DNA from: Gordionus sp. m RMFG-2023
Taxonomy: Eukaryota; Nematomorpha; Gordioida; Chordodea; Parachordodidae
Direction: 5' to 3'
Assembly: GCF_954871325.1 (NCBI RefSeq)
Contig: NC_088776.1
Span: 16,306,052-16,370,051, forward strand
DNA length: 64,000 nucleotides
Position numbers and translations under genes: made by a program. Below are positions 35,101 through 46,299 of the stretch, in pieces. Every line of letters starts with the position of its first letter. The stretch's first letter is position 1. The notes below the pieces were generated by a model that worked only from the letters and a program-made list of their open reading frames with translations, did not search any database and was not told the origin of the DNA.

Positions 35101-36555
35101 GTCAATAAACAAATAAAGGCAAAGGCATAATTAAATTTACCCCGCTTTAATGAATTCTAAAAAAGTATGAATCTTCCGCATGCTATATAAAATCAAACTG
35201 ACCTATATAAAAAAAAATATATTCTATTAATAGATTTTTTTTAAAACTGTTCCAGCGTTGACAGCCGACGATTTTTTCCTTTGCGAATTTATTATCTATG
35301 ATTGATAAAATCAGACTGATTAAAAATATAAAATATCAATTTTTTTAAGAAAGATATTAAAGTAAATTTCGACAACTTTAAAGCAGGGACCCGTAAGTAC
35401 ATTTTTTTGATAAGCTCGATCTCAGTTCATTTAAGGTTAAATTAGATAGGTTTACTTTCAGATTTTAATATTCGAGGCGTTCAAAAAGCCGAATTGTTAT
35501 TTCCGATTATCATGATCCCACACCCTTCCCGTGCTTCACTAAAATATGGCATGTCCCTGAAGACTCCGGGTCTCTGCTTTAAAGGATATAGTATCAAAAT
35601 CCAGTTTACCTTATAAAATTGAAAAAAAAAAATATATATTTGCCATCTAAATGTATAAACCTCAAAATTTTTATTATCTTGGACAGAATGACTGAGTTCT
35701 TCCAGATTGGTCATGAAGGATCCTATAAAATTTTTCCTGCTATAAAATATAAAATACTAAGAACGTGCTTTGTAAAACAATTTTTTTTTCTTTTCCCTAA
35801 ATTAGGAAATACCTTTCGTCAGAGTTCCAATTATAACAATCAAATTTGAGGGTCCTGATTTGAAAAAAAAAATAAGAATGTTTAAAATTTAATAAACAGT
35901 ATATAATATATAATCGAATATCCGCAGATGCATATTTATAAGCCCGGCCTGAGCTTATTAAAGGAATTCGGGTTTGTAATCCGGCTTGGACCCGATTTTT
36001 TAAAACATGGTCATTCAAAATAATGTTATTCATATTTTATAAATGGTTTCAAAGGAAGATCGAAAATATCAGAAGTGAATGAATGTTTACTATCCATCAT
36101 GTTATTTTTCGATTAGTTAATTAGTACAATTTAAATTTATTATCATGGGTTCTAGACAGCTATAAAAAAAATCGGCGAATGCGTGTATTTTTTTAAAAAA
36201 AAATTTTGGTTTTTTTAAAATAAATATATAAGTAAATTATGATCAGGTTCAGGTTATATAGAATGTCCTTTTAAACAGTCTAAATATGAAAATAAAAACT
36301 TTTTAAAATAAGGACCATAATTTTTAATTTATTATATGTGTAAAACCGCAAGAAGTCGGCGTTGCACAACTTTTGAACGGTTATAGAAAATGGTTTCCAC
36401 AAAGGGTTGGTATTACGTCTAACATGTTCCGTTTTATGCACGCAAATATAATTTTGGTCCTCTCTGGATCGGGAAATTATTAGCATAGGGCTGCAAGGAC
36501 AAAACCATCCCATCTTAGCTATATTTTGGCCTTGAAATTGCATGGTGACTTCATC
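20171..36555 (-). CDS. CPNE: Copine (C2B plus copine/vWA domain), 5' part not in view
   Basis: Eleven exons in transcription order: 36347-36555, 35813-35854, 35661-35736, 35248-35295, 35141-35202, 31259-31417, 30749-30824, 27213-27340, 26757-26859, 24622-24679, 20171-20424. They have compatible phases and GT-AG ends and total 404 codons; copines usually have about 530-560. C2B is seen as [14 protein letters not shown], then [20 protein letters not shown], then [14 protein letters not shown]. The vWA part has [53 protein letters not shown] and [12 protein letters not shown]. The C-terminus has [12 protein letters not shown] and [18 protein letters not shown]-type residues are kept (DFTSS, the Thr of GPTNF, ITDG). 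Copines are calcium-responsive phospholipid-binding cytosolic proteins. Introns range from 45 to 4197 nt; the largest hold transposons. C2A (about 130 aa) was not found, so it lies upstream of the retroelement block or outside the window. No disrupting change was seen. Confidence 0.9.
21937..22577 (+). CDS. MULE (Mutator-like) transposase, C-terminal part
   Basis: An open stretch of about 213 codons starts after a probable acceptor (TTTTAG at 21931-21936) and runs to a stop at 22577. It begins [20 protein letters not shown] and continues with [44 protein letters not shown] and [14 protein letters not shown]. This is the order seen after the DDE core in Mutator-like transposases: GCxFH, then LAFxP, then FPxxxWNVY, then RTNNxxEGWHxxF. 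The N-terminal part with the first catalytic aspartates was not found upstream, so this is a truncated or rearranged copy. It sits inside the element at 20506-24393 and is antisense to copine. Confidence 0.85.
23244..23850. repeat. ~280-bp tandem duplication with inverted flank
   Basis: About 23365-23560 and 23645-23840 are direct copies (CGAATATTTAGTAAGTGG against CGAATATTTAATAAGTGG, and TTTTTTAGGATAATGCTTAG in both). The segment 23244-23300 is an inverted copy of 23375-23430. Non-coding; inside the MULE-containing element. Confidence 0.7.
24700..26100. other. Copine intron, AT-rich, with a short tandem repeat
   Basis: No gene recognised. At about 25912-26010 a ~52-bp unit containing TATTAAAATGTTATTTT is duplicated head to tail. 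Confidence 0.5.
26128..26490. mobile_element. MITE-like block of the GGCCCGG-rich family
   Basis: It begins with CAGAGGTCTATGAATGAC and ends near GCCCAAGCACTGCAGATC. GC-rich inverted words (AAGCCCGGTCCGG and TGTCCGGCCC) lie near the two ends, and a poly-G tract lies at about 26295-26312. Similar in style to 7345-7600. It lies within a copine intron. Confidence 0.45.
27780..28790. repeat. Fold-back structure: outer inverted repeat enclosing two hairpins
   Basis: Outer arms about 27790-27925 and 28655-28785 are inverted copies (CATGATACGAAAGGCTAAAA against its complement). Inside is hairpin B, with arms about 27930-28013 and 28058-28151 (TGATTTAATGAAACATATTG in both orientations). Next is hairpin C, with arms about 28163-28280 and 28530-28650 (AAATATAATTTAATCAAAAA in both). 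When folded this gives a three-way junction. No coding content. It is probably a fold-back transposon or two MITEs within a third. Confidence 0.8.
28835..30060 (-). mobile_element. Decayed hAT DNA transposon, copy B
   Basis: An inverted, shorter relative of 1-2110. Shared stretches include the GACCATATTTGAGGCCACTA area (29465-29490) and the EEDNLSQFF peptide near 29215-29235. AACGCGTTC-rich ends lie near 28835-28900 and 29995-30045. Relative to copy A it lacks part of the interior. A 61-codon minus-strand frame (29186-29371) is all that stays open. Confidence 0.6.
31956..34930. mobile_element. Possible element with GGCTGYGACCTAAATAT inverted ends
   Basis: AAGGCTGCGACCTAAATAT at about 31957 and ATATATTTAGGTCACAGCCT at about 34888-34907 are inverted. 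They bracket the hAT copy at 32210-33778 inside a copine intron. They may instead be two independent small repeats. No target duplication was found. Confidence 0.35.
32210..33780 (+). mobile_element. hAT transposon with CAGGGTTT ends, internally deleted
   Basis: The left end CAGGGTTTCGAACCGAAC (about 32215) and the right end CTTTTCAAAACCCTG (about 33772) are inverted. Clusters of GAACCGTTAT-type words lie inside both ends. ATTGAT flanks both ends, shorter than the usual 8 bp. The plus-strand frame 32976-33380 (134 codons) carries the C-terminal hAT dimerisation motif, [19 protein letters not shown]. The N-terminal part and catalytic core were not found, so this is a deletion derivative. A piece of the same element is present at about 43617-43850. 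Confidence 0.75.
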
Positions 36556-36710
36556 CTTATTTTTTTTTGATTAAATGTTAATATAATTTTTTTAACCATG
36601 GGAGAAAATATCAAAAGTTTTTTGGAAATTAATTTTTATCATTTTCATTAACAAGAATGTTTTTTTGAAATATAATTTAGTTTTATTTTAGGCTTATAGT
36701 AGGGGATAAC

Positions 36711-37075
36711 TGTCCTAGTATATTATGCATTAAAAACATGTATTCGCAATTTATTTTGGTTAAACGACAATCAGATGTATTGTATACATCTGATTGGTGG
36801 AGGATTATTATTATTATATGAAAAGGGAAAAAAATAAGGATTATATAATAATTTTTTCCCGATTTATTATTCATTATTCAATTTTTGTAAAGTTTTGAGA
36901 AAATTCATATATAAATAAATAGATATAAATTTTAATTTTAAAAAATATTGATTTTCGTTTTGTGAATTTGAAATTATTTTTATAAATTAATGATTAATAA
37001 AGATCTAAATTCGAATTTGCCGTTTACAATATTTATTACGATTCTTATAAAGGATATTTCTTACGATTCTTGTAA
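36711..37075 (+). repeat. LTR (left copy)
   Basis: Begins TGTCCTAGTATATTATGC and ends TTACGATTCTTGTAA. It is matched by 53875-54236. An inverted, incomplete copy lies at about 50277-50530. Confidence 0.85.
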
Positions 37076-37317
37076 AGTGGGGCACATTGTACCAGGATCA
37101 AAATTCTAATTGGGAAAAATATTTAAATAAAGAGAAACAAATTCATAGGACGAGATTCCTAAAGAAGATCATTTTTATTTGAAGAAGAAATTTGAAAGAT
37201 CATTCGAATCCGGATAAAAAAAAAATATATTTTTCTTTGCTTAAATATTTTTTTGTACACAACGCAGTGGTCTATTATTAATGATAAAATTTTGATTATA
37301 AATAATTAAATGAGAAC

Positions 37318-39770
37318 ATGGTTTATTTTTTCATTAGTAATCATCGGAATCCTAATTTTAATAAAATGCAAATTTATAAGAATAATTTTGTTAAAGTATT
37401 TAATTCGAGTTTTGATAAATTGGATGTGACCAATTGTGTGGTTACAGCTTTAATTTTTTTCATTTTATATATTTCATTGATATTTATTATGCATTTAATT
37501 AAGATAGTTAAGAATAAATATTTTACAAATAAAGGGAGTAAGTTAGATGATTCTAAAGTTGTGGATTTGGATCCTATGACATCTGATAAATTGTTAGATT
37601 TTCTGAAGATCTAAAAAATAGTTTAAATTTTTACTGGAACTTAGAAATTTGAATATTAAAAAATAAAAAAAGTATTATGACGTCAAAAGATATAAAAGAG
37701 AATTTAAATTCATTTATGAGTGAAATTAAAGAGAAAATATCTGAAATTGTGATTGATAAACCTGTTAAGGTTGTAAAAAATAATGATGTTACTAACAATG
37801 TTAAAATAAATGAAAAAGATTGTTATTACAAATGATATAAAAGATATTAGAGAAAGTTAAAAAATATTTCTAAAGATATAGATATTCGAAATAAAAATCA
37901 TAATTTTATTGAAGTTTGCGATATTTGTGGCCGAAGGAGTCATGGAGGGAAAAATTGTTTTACGTGTGAAGAATCAATGAAAATGTGAGTGTAAAAGTTA
38001 ATAATAAAAATATTATAACTTGTCATCGATGTGGTTTTACAGGTCATATAAAGAAAAATTGCATGGTAAAAGAAGCAAATTTTAAGGATGGCTTTCCAAA
38101 GAGACCACCGGTATTGCTAAATCCAGTGGTGCGTAAAAAGATTTTATTATTTCAGATTTAAGTGAAAAAGATGTGAATAATATAGATAATGACCGAATGT
38201 GTTTTAAGTGTGAGAAAATGGGTCATGTTGCTATGAATTGTGTTCAATCTTTGAGTGGATTGCAATGACTATATGATTTGAAAGAGAATCATATAAAAAT
38301 TGAAAAATCCTATATTAATAATAAAATTTGTAATAAATATAGTGTAGTTAAAAATGATTCTGATATATTTTAAAAAAAAATATGGATATTCAGAGGCCAT
38401 TAAATTCAGAGTTAAATTTAGGCATGAATATTAATGATATGAATGGTAATTCAAATATAATAATTATATTTCAGTTGATTAAAATGAATAAAATTTTAAT
38501 GATTGAAAGAGAAATTAATCAGTGTTCATGTCCTCGTGTAAATATAAAATTTGATAGACAAAATATAGAAATGTTGTTTGACACAGGGGCAAGCATTTCA
38601 ATAATGTCTAGAACAAATTATTATAAACATTGGCACGAGGGTACACTTGAGAAAGAAAACATGTGTGTTAAACAATTTGATGGGTCCGAAATTTTGGTTT
38701 TGAGTAAAACGAAATTAGGAGTGATTTTAAATGAACTAACAATTTTTATTGACTTATGGGTGGTAGAAAAAGATGTAGAAACAATTATGGATTGGGATTG
38801 GATTACTAAAATTGGTCCCATGAACAACTATTGGAATATTTTTACAACAAATAGTGATTTGATATTAAAAAATACTAAATGCAAGATTATGGTAGATAAT
38901 GTTTAAAATAAAATTCATGAAATAGTAATATCGGATTTAGTAAAAAAAGGAAGTGAATCCTTCTTTTAATCCTGATATGTGTGAAATTTCCGAGAAATTA
39001 GTGGTTAACTTGGATAATTTTAAAAATGAAACTGAAATTAATGAAGATCAAATTGTTTATTTAAAAGTAATTAAATTGAAGAGAATGTGTGAAGATATAT
39101 CTATTTTAATGGAAAAATATGGTATAATTTTTGAAGAGAATTTGGGATGTCTTAATGATTATAAAGTGGATATGAAATTAAAAGAAGGATTTTCACTCAT
39201 TTTTTTAGCATGTCGACGAGTTCCTTTTGAGTGTAAAAAGGAAATTGAAGACGAATTGGATTGTTGGGTTAAAGATGGCATTATTATTCCGGTGGAATAT
39301 AGTGAATGGGCTACACCATTAGTTCCCGTGAAAAAAACATAATGGAAAGTTAAAACTACAGGTGGGTTGTTGAAGTTAGATATCCATTGCACCGAATTGA
39401 AGAAATTTTGGCTAGTTTAAAAGGTGCAAAATATTTTTCTAAAGTTGATTTTTTGTTAGCTTATTTACAATTGCCTTTAAAGGAGGAAATTCAAAAATTA
39501 TTAACGATAACTACACCTAAAGGATTATCTGCGTTTTGCAGGTTATCGTTCGGATTAAGTGTGTCAGCACCTATTTTCCAACATACCATGGCATCTGTTT
39601 TTCAGGGGCTAGAAGGTGTATTTTATTATATGGATGAGATAACTGGGGTGAGGCCAGAACAGCATAATAAACGTCTTGAAGAAGTTTTCACGAGAATTCG
39701 TAATAAGGGCTTGAGGGCTAGGAAAGAAAAAAGTGTTCTGTCATCAGATTAATGGGGTTGAAGTGAAGCC
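37318..39770 (+). pseudogene. Fossil gag, protease and reverse transcriptase region (Ty3/Gypsy)
   Basis: Parts in order: CCHC knuckles near 37900-38260 (CHRCGFTGHIKKNC-like and CFKCEKMGHVAMNC-like), a protease active-site motif LFDTGASIS near 38577, and reverse transcriptase from about 39160 to 39770 with FSKVDFLLAYLQLPL and a YYMDE box in place of the usual YxDD form. The family assignment rests on the RT and protease motifs. Broken fossil. Confidence 0.8.
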
Positions 39771-39859
39771 TCTTGATAAAAATTTAAAAAAGATATTAAT
39801 ATGAATCAGCCAAGTAACAAAGTTGAAGTACAATCTTTTTTGGGCATGGTGAATTATTA

Positions 39860-40153
39860 TCATCGTTTTGAATTATTATAATATAAATGGGCCATCCAAA
39901 CATCATTATTCTCTTGTTTGGCCTTTTTAATCCAATTTTTCACGATAGCCTGTCCATTGGAACTGGGATGATATGGTGGAGCTAATACATGTTTGATTTC
40001 CAACGAATTACAAAAATCTTTGAAATTTTCACTTATAAAGGCCGGACCTTTATCAGACACAATGGTCTTGGGAATCCCAAATTTAGCCCATAACCTTTGT
40101 AACAATTTGATAACAATCCTAGTGGTTAATCCATGAACTTCTTCATACTCAAT
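39860..40153 (-). pseudogene. Fossil integrase segment (inverted), part 1
   Basis: Minus-strand integrase-core motifs: GIPKTIVSDKGPAFISENF and VLAPPYHPSSNGQA. This is the downstream side of the hAT insertion; the upstream side begins at 48900. Orientation is opposite to the left gag-pol part. Confidence 0.8.
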
Positions 40154-40233
40154 CTAGTGTTGTTAATTGGTTGGTTGTATAAAACCAGACCCGGGGTTTG
40201 GGTCTAAAAAATCGACCAAACCAGCTCTGAGCA

Positions 40234-40831
40234 CAGACCCGGGGTTCAGACCCGGGGTCCAGACCCGGGGTCCAGACCCGGGGTTCAGACCCGGGGTTCA
40301 GACCCGGGGTCCAGACCCGGGGTCCAGACCCGGGGTTCAGACCCGGGGTTCAGACCCGGGGTTCAGACCCGGGGTTCAGACCCGGGGTTCAGACCCGGGG
40401 TTCAGACCCGGGGTTCAGACCCGGGGTCCAGACCCGGGGTTCAGACCCGGGGTTCAGACCCGGGGTTCAGACCCGGGGTTCAGACCCGGGGTCCAGACCC
40501 GGGGTTCAGACCCGGGGTCCAGACCCGGGGTTCAGACCCGGGGTTCAGACCCGGGGTTCAGACCCGGGGTCCAGACCCGGGGTTCAGACCCGGGGTTCAG
40601 ACCCGGGGTTCAGACCCGGGGTCCAGACCCGGGGTTCAGACCCGGGGTCCAGACCCGGGGTTCAGACCCGGGGTCCAGACCCGGGGTTCAGACCCGGGGT
40701 TCAGACCCGGGGTCCAGACCCGGGGTTCAGACCCGGGGTTCAGACCCGGGGTCCAGACCCGGGGTTCAGACCCGGGGTCCAGACCCGGGGTTCAGACCCG
40801 GGGTCCAGACCCGGGGTTCAGACCCGGGGTC
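40234..40831 (+). repeat. GC-rich 13-bp minisatellite, left array, 46 units
   Basis: The unit is CAGACCCGGGGTY, 46 exact copies over 598 bp. The only variation is the last base, T or C, in an irregular order that includes a run of seven T-type units early on. The array is strikingly GC-rich and CpG-containing in AT-rich DNA. All frames read through as low-complexity peptide, which I regard as an artefact of the repeat. Confidence 0.95.
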
Positions 40832-40869
40832 GTGTCGTGTAACGATTTAATAAACAAGTTAATAATTAA

Positions 40870-41250
40870 ATATTTTTTATTGCAATAATAATAATGACTG
40901 AAAGAGGGCAGGGCGGGTTTACTAGGTCTTGGGGGGTCAGGAATAATTTATCAAAACAAAATATCGATATATGGGTAAAATATAATCTTCTAAACTAAAT
41001 ATCTTTAGATTGAAAGTATTCATTTTTTATCTTGATGGGTATGAATGACTTGGTTTTGGAGGTGGATGTATGGGGGGGGGGGGTGAAAGTGGGGGGGGGG
41101 GTGAAAATTAATATTTTTTATATGGAAATAAAAATATTTTTTTGTAATGATAATAATAATGATAATGATCACTCATACAGGGCGGGTATAGGTCCTGGGG
41201 GGGTGGGGGGTCAGGTATATTTTTATTAACACAAAATATCGATATGGGTG
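40870..41250. repeat. Direct repeat with poly-G tracts in the left arm of the hAT element
   Basis: About 40885-40975 and 41155-41245 share GGGCAGGGCGGGT-like and GGGGGGTCAGG words followed by AAAATATCGATAT. Poly-G tracts of 10-12 lie at about 41070-41101. Non-coding. Confidence 0.65.
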
Positions 41251-42692
41251 TTGTTTAATTGGTTGGTCTTGGTTGTGTAAATCCCAAATCCGAGGTGGGT
41301 CTAATAAAATTACTGCGATCTAAATTAGCAATATTTATATAAGAAATAAGCCAGCATTAACTCGAGTCGAACCCCATAAATAATGTTGTTTCAAATATTT
41401 TAATTAAAATTATTTATCAATAATATCGAACTTAAATAGGAAAATCCTGCAAGCAACTCAGCTTATGACTAAAAAATTTTTAATCGGGGACTCTTAGGGC
41501 TTGGAAATAATAAAAATGAATTATTATGTAGGTTTGCTTATAGATTATTTCTATACCATCCTGATCTTAGTTCAGAATTAGATACGAACTTTCTGACCGG
41601 ATTTATTTAATTTCATCAACTAGATAATAAAATTAAGTATCTGTAGCTAATTTTTTTAATAAAATCCCCTATTTTCTTATGTGATAAAAAAAGTAAATTA
41701 TATATTTCTATATGATTTTAAAATCTAAAATAAAGATGTGATTGATATTAACGAGTGGCTGCGTCTCTTCTATAAATATAATAAAAAATTTTATTTTACA
41801 TAAAAAATTCAACATAAATATGATTAATTTAGATCTTATTAAAAATATTTCCGTCAACATTCTCGATGGAAACAGTTATAATTATAAATTTAATGAAAAT
41901 TAATTTCCATTTTTTTAGATTTCGGAAGAAAAGGAAGTTTTTCAAAAAAATTTCTAAAACACATTTGTTTTCAATTATAATTTTATTCGTATTCGTAAAT
42001 ATCATCATCATCGTCTATAATTATAATAAGTATATTAAAACTGAAACAGAAAATAAAATATAAAAATAAAATCACATAATTAGTAATCACTATTTTCAAA
42101 CTTCAAAGATATGTATTATATATAGATCGAATTTCCTTTTCGATATATCATATCGTATCCGTATGTGAGTTAAAGAGGCTGTGAAATATATTAAATCAAA
42201 AAAGTAGTAATTAATTACCTCAATTATATGGATCTAGTTTTGTTATTTGGTTTGAAGAACCATTTGAAAAATAAATATTTAAGTTAAATTACAGGAAGTT
42301 TTTAAAAAATAACAAAAATTTTCTCAACAATTTCTTTCAAGTTTTTAATAGTAAATTTTATTTTATTTTTGCAATAAAAATTTTTATATAAGGGGTTTTA
42401 TTTTTGATAAAATCGTCAACATATTTCATTAAACATCATATTCATAACTTAATAACCCCCACTTCAAAAATATTAAAAAAATTTGAAATTGAATAATAAA
42501 ATTATTTTTCTATTTAAATAATTAATTTTAACTTCAAAAAAACAAACGGAAGTTTTATTTTTAAAAACTATATATAGAAGAATAAAAATAGTAGAATTAA
42601 AAAAATAATTTATTTTAAATATTAAAGTTTTCTTCTAAAATTTTTCAAGCTTTAATCGTTTTTTACAAAACTAAATATTTTATAATAAAGTA

Positions 42693-45600
42693 ATGTGTAA
42701 CATTTTAGAAGATGAGTATTGGTCTGATTCTGATTATTTTAATGGTGGACAATCAACCTCAACACCGATTTCACCTGTAAACATTCCAAGCGAGGATTTT
42801 TCATTATCTCAGTCTATTGGACAAGAATTAGTTGTTTCATTTTCTGGGGATTCTACATCATCCAATTCTGTAGATATAAAAAATTCTTTCGCGCTGACTC
42901 CCAAGAAGTCGAGGAAGAGGTGCCTCTATTGCACTGCAATATACAGCCATACTACTTCACAAAGTATATTACTTTTTATTAATTTTTGGATTACCTTTAT
43001 TTTCTCAAAAAACATTTTGTTACATTTTCTTATCAAAAAATATTTTGCATATCATATTTGTAGTATTTTTGACATATATTTTAATCACATCTTTTTAATT
43101 CAAAATTTTAAAAATATTAATAATTTTAATAAAAGAATTTATTTTATATTTTAATAATCTCTTATTATTAAATGTATAATTTAATTGTTGTTAAGAAAAA
43201 TAATGTAATTGTTTAAATAAAATAAAAATTCACTATTTGTATTTCTTAATCTCTAAACATGTTGAATGGGAATTTTTTTTTTTAAATAAAAAGCATTTTG
43301 TCAAGTTAATTATTTAAGCTCGTATTTTTAAAAAAAATAAGTGAAATATTTTTTTTATATATATACTTCAATTACTTTTTCGTTACTTTTTTAAGTTTAA
43401 GTCCATCTCTAGAGTATCTAACTAGTGTTGTTAATTGGTTGGTTGTGTAGTGCTCAGACCCGGGGTTTGGGTCTAAAATATCGACTAAACCAGCTCTGAG
43501 CACGAACCCCGAGCACAGACGCGGGGTTTGTGCTCGGGGTTCAGACCCGAGGATTTTTTAATTATTATATAGTCCTGCTCCTGCAAAAGCTAGTTAGCTT
43601 CGGTTCTCAGCAGGGCAGAGAAAATTATAATAAATGTATAGAAAGAGAATATATAATTCGGTCATTTGATAATATAGAGAGATTAGAAAAAATACAAATC
43701 ATTGGGAAAATGTAAAGAATAGTATGCCAGAACTGTTAGCTAAAAACCGAAATGGAACAAAACCTTTATAAAATTTTAAACTAAAAACCTTAACGAACCG
43801 AACCTCTATACTTAATGGTTCGAGACGGTTTTAAAATATACGGTCCGCGTCGGATTATTTTTAAAATAAATTTTCAGGCCCTGGGTTAATTTAAAAAAAT
43901 TAAAATAGGGGCCAGTGTACTCAGGTCGGGCTGAGCCGGACCAGCAGGTCTCTGACTAATTTATTAAGACCAATAATGGGGAATTATAAAATATATGGAA
44001 TTATAATTAAACGACCCGAGATAAATTTTTTTATCCCGAAGCTAACTAGCTTTTGCAGGAGCAGGACTATATAATAATTATAAAATCCTCGGGTCTGAAC
44101 CCCGAGCACAAACCCCGGGTCTGTGCTCGGGGTTCGTGCTCATAGCAAGTATTAGCACAAATTTGGGTCGTATATTTTACGAACAAACAAATTTGGTATT
44201 ATCGTTAACATTTATTAGAAATAATTTAGCCAGAAATTAAATTTTATTGTATTTATCATAAAAATCTTATTTTTGTGTATGAAATTGCACAGAATAATAA
44301 AAGAAACATTCTACATAAATTCAAAAATATTAAATAAAATATTTACATAATAATATTTTTATTTTTTGTCAAGCTAATCTTAAGAAACATCTAAAGTCCG
44401 CGCACTCAACTATATTCACTGAGTTATCACAAATAACAACAAAAGATACGATGCCCGGGATTAGAAAGCCTCTAATACATGAGAATTTAAATATGAATAA
44501 ACTTATATTAAACTTTTTGATAAAAACAAATAGTCCACTAAGTTTAGTGGATAATGAATCTTTTAAAAAGATGATCTATTATGCAAATAGTAATCTGAAA
44601 GTTTGGTGTAGGCAGACCGTATCCAAAAATTTAGACAAAATTTATAATATTGCCAAAATTCAATTAATAAAAAAATTTAATAATGTTAAAAATAAATTTG
44701 CCTTAACTAGTGATATATGGACTTCCCATAATGGTTCAGCTTACTGTTCATTAACACTTCACTACATCAACGATGACTGGAATATTATAAACATTGCCCT
44801 AGATTTATTATCGTTCCCCCACCCACACACGGGGGATGATATATCATCGCTTTTGATAACCTCCATGAATGATTTCGAATTTAAAAATAATATAATATCT
44901 ATAACGCATGATAATGGCGCTAACGTGGTAAAAGCCGTAGAAATAATTAAAAAGTATTATCATTTAAATTATGAGACTGTTTTATATAGTCATCGTTGTA
45001 TGGCACATATCCTTAACCTAATCGTTAATGAGGGCTTCATATTTTTGGACGATAAATTGGAAAATATAATGGCTATCGTTTCCAGGTTACATGTGTCGCC
45101 TAAGTTATTGCAAACATATCAATCCTTTAATGGGGCTACAAAAATACCTCTTCCAGTGAAAACAAGATGGAATAGCGTATATCTTATGATAGCAGCCATT
45201 AATAAAGTATAAAATAAAAATATTTTTGTATATTTATAATATTATTTCTTTTTATATCTATTTATAGAATATCAAGGCAATACAACATCTCAGTGAGCTT
45301 GGATTAATTGAAACCGATTTGGCTCCTGAGAATATAGAATTCTTCTCAAATTTAGAAGAATTTCTAAAGCCTTTTTATCAAATAACGGTTGAAATAAGCT
45401 CGCAGCTTCCAACAATAGGGATGGCGATATTGTTTTTCAACGATATTCTGGAGAATTTAAAAAATCAAGAAATAGGTAATTCTGATGCTTCAATACGAGA
45501 AGCAGCAACATCTATGATAAAAAAATACGACGAATATAGCCAGCATATATTAACACCAAACAACTATGCTGCATCAATACTGGACCCTAGGATTAAAAAT

Positions 45601-46167
45601 ACATTAATCACTAATTTAAAGGAAGATGCAGCAATTACAAATATGGCTATATTCAAAGGTATTTATTCAAAATATACGACGGAGCCATTTGATGAGTACT
45701 CATTCAATAATAATAACAATCCTTCCAACCTTAAAACTATTTCATTATTGCAGGGATTGAAAAGAAGGTATATTTGTAATATAATACATTTTGATAGAAT
45801 TAATTTAAGTGATATATTTTATGATTTTTATTTATTTTAAATTTATCTCTTTAGAAAAGTATCATCAAATGGCGATAGTGACAATCAAATAAACACCTAT
45901 CTTCTTGAGCCGGTAGCGCCCGAGACAACTAACGTGCTAGATTGGTGGAGAGGAAATGAAAATCGATTTCCTCATTTAGCTAAGATGGCGCGAGACTTTC
46001 TATGCCAACAAACAACTTCCGTGGCATCGGAAAGAACTTTTTCTCTTGCTGGAAATACTATTACTAAATTGAGGAACAGGATGGCTCCCTCCACCCTAAA
46101 ACAATGCATATCGCTATCATCTTGGGATATAAATATAATGGGCCTTCATGACGATATATGGCAATAA
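42693..46167 (+). CDS. hAT transposase with BED zinc finger, apparently whole
   Basis: Four exons, 42693-42963, 44374-45206, 45268-45767 and 45855-46167, join in frame to 638 aa with no stop. The BED finger spans the first junction: RCLYCTAIY, then NLKKHLKSAH. The RNase H-like core follows with FALTSDIWTSHNGSAYCSL and ITHDNGANVVKAV, then YSHRCMAHILNLIV and TRWNSVYLM. The C-terminal dimerisation region is VLDWWRGNENRFPHLAKMA then QQTTSVASERTFSLAG. The enzyme would excise and insert hAT elements with 8-bp duplications, using inverted ends such as TAGTGTTGTTAA. The first intron (1410 nt) is enlarged by an inserted MITE; in the relative at 15323-17453 it is 45 nt. The other introns are 61 and 87 nt. 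This is the best candidate source of movement for the family's non-autonomous copies in this window. Confidence 0.88.
43431..44205. mobile_element. Non-autonomous hAT-family MITE in the transposase first intron
   Basis: Begins TAGTGTTGTTAATTGGTTGG (43433) with CAGACCCGGGGTTTG-type units, and ends near 44200 in TTTTACGAACAAACAAATT. The last few terminal bases differ from the family. Internal arms 43552-43604 and 44039-44090 are inverted with one or two mismatches (CCTGCTCCTGCAAAAGCTAG in both orientations). Between them lies a fragment (about 43617-43850) copied from the hAT of 32210-33780, then a GGCCCGG-type fragment. Confidence 0.7.
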
Positions 46168-46299
46168 TCTGTTAGGCATAGTAATAATTTATTTTTTAAT
46201 AAATAATTATATTTTTCTAAATATATTTAATAATAATTTTATATTTTAAATATTTTTTAGGCTGGAGTCTATATCCACGAGCAAGATGAGATGCATTCG

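Noticed and set aside
35481-35714. A separate 77-aa minus-strand gene
   Set aside because: Only its first part (35661 upward) is a copine exon; the rest is intron.
36280-36543. A separate 87-aa minus-strand gene
   Set aside because: It is the copine C2B exon (36347-36555) read into the following intron.
40234-40831. CRISPR-like array
   Set aside because: Units are contiguous without spacers, and the host is clearly eukaryotic.
40167-40850. Long plus-strand frame reading a Pro-Gly-Arg repeat
   Set aside because: A 13-bp unit without stops is open in all three frames by arithmetic. The peptide is an artefact of the minisatellite inside a hAT end, not a gene.
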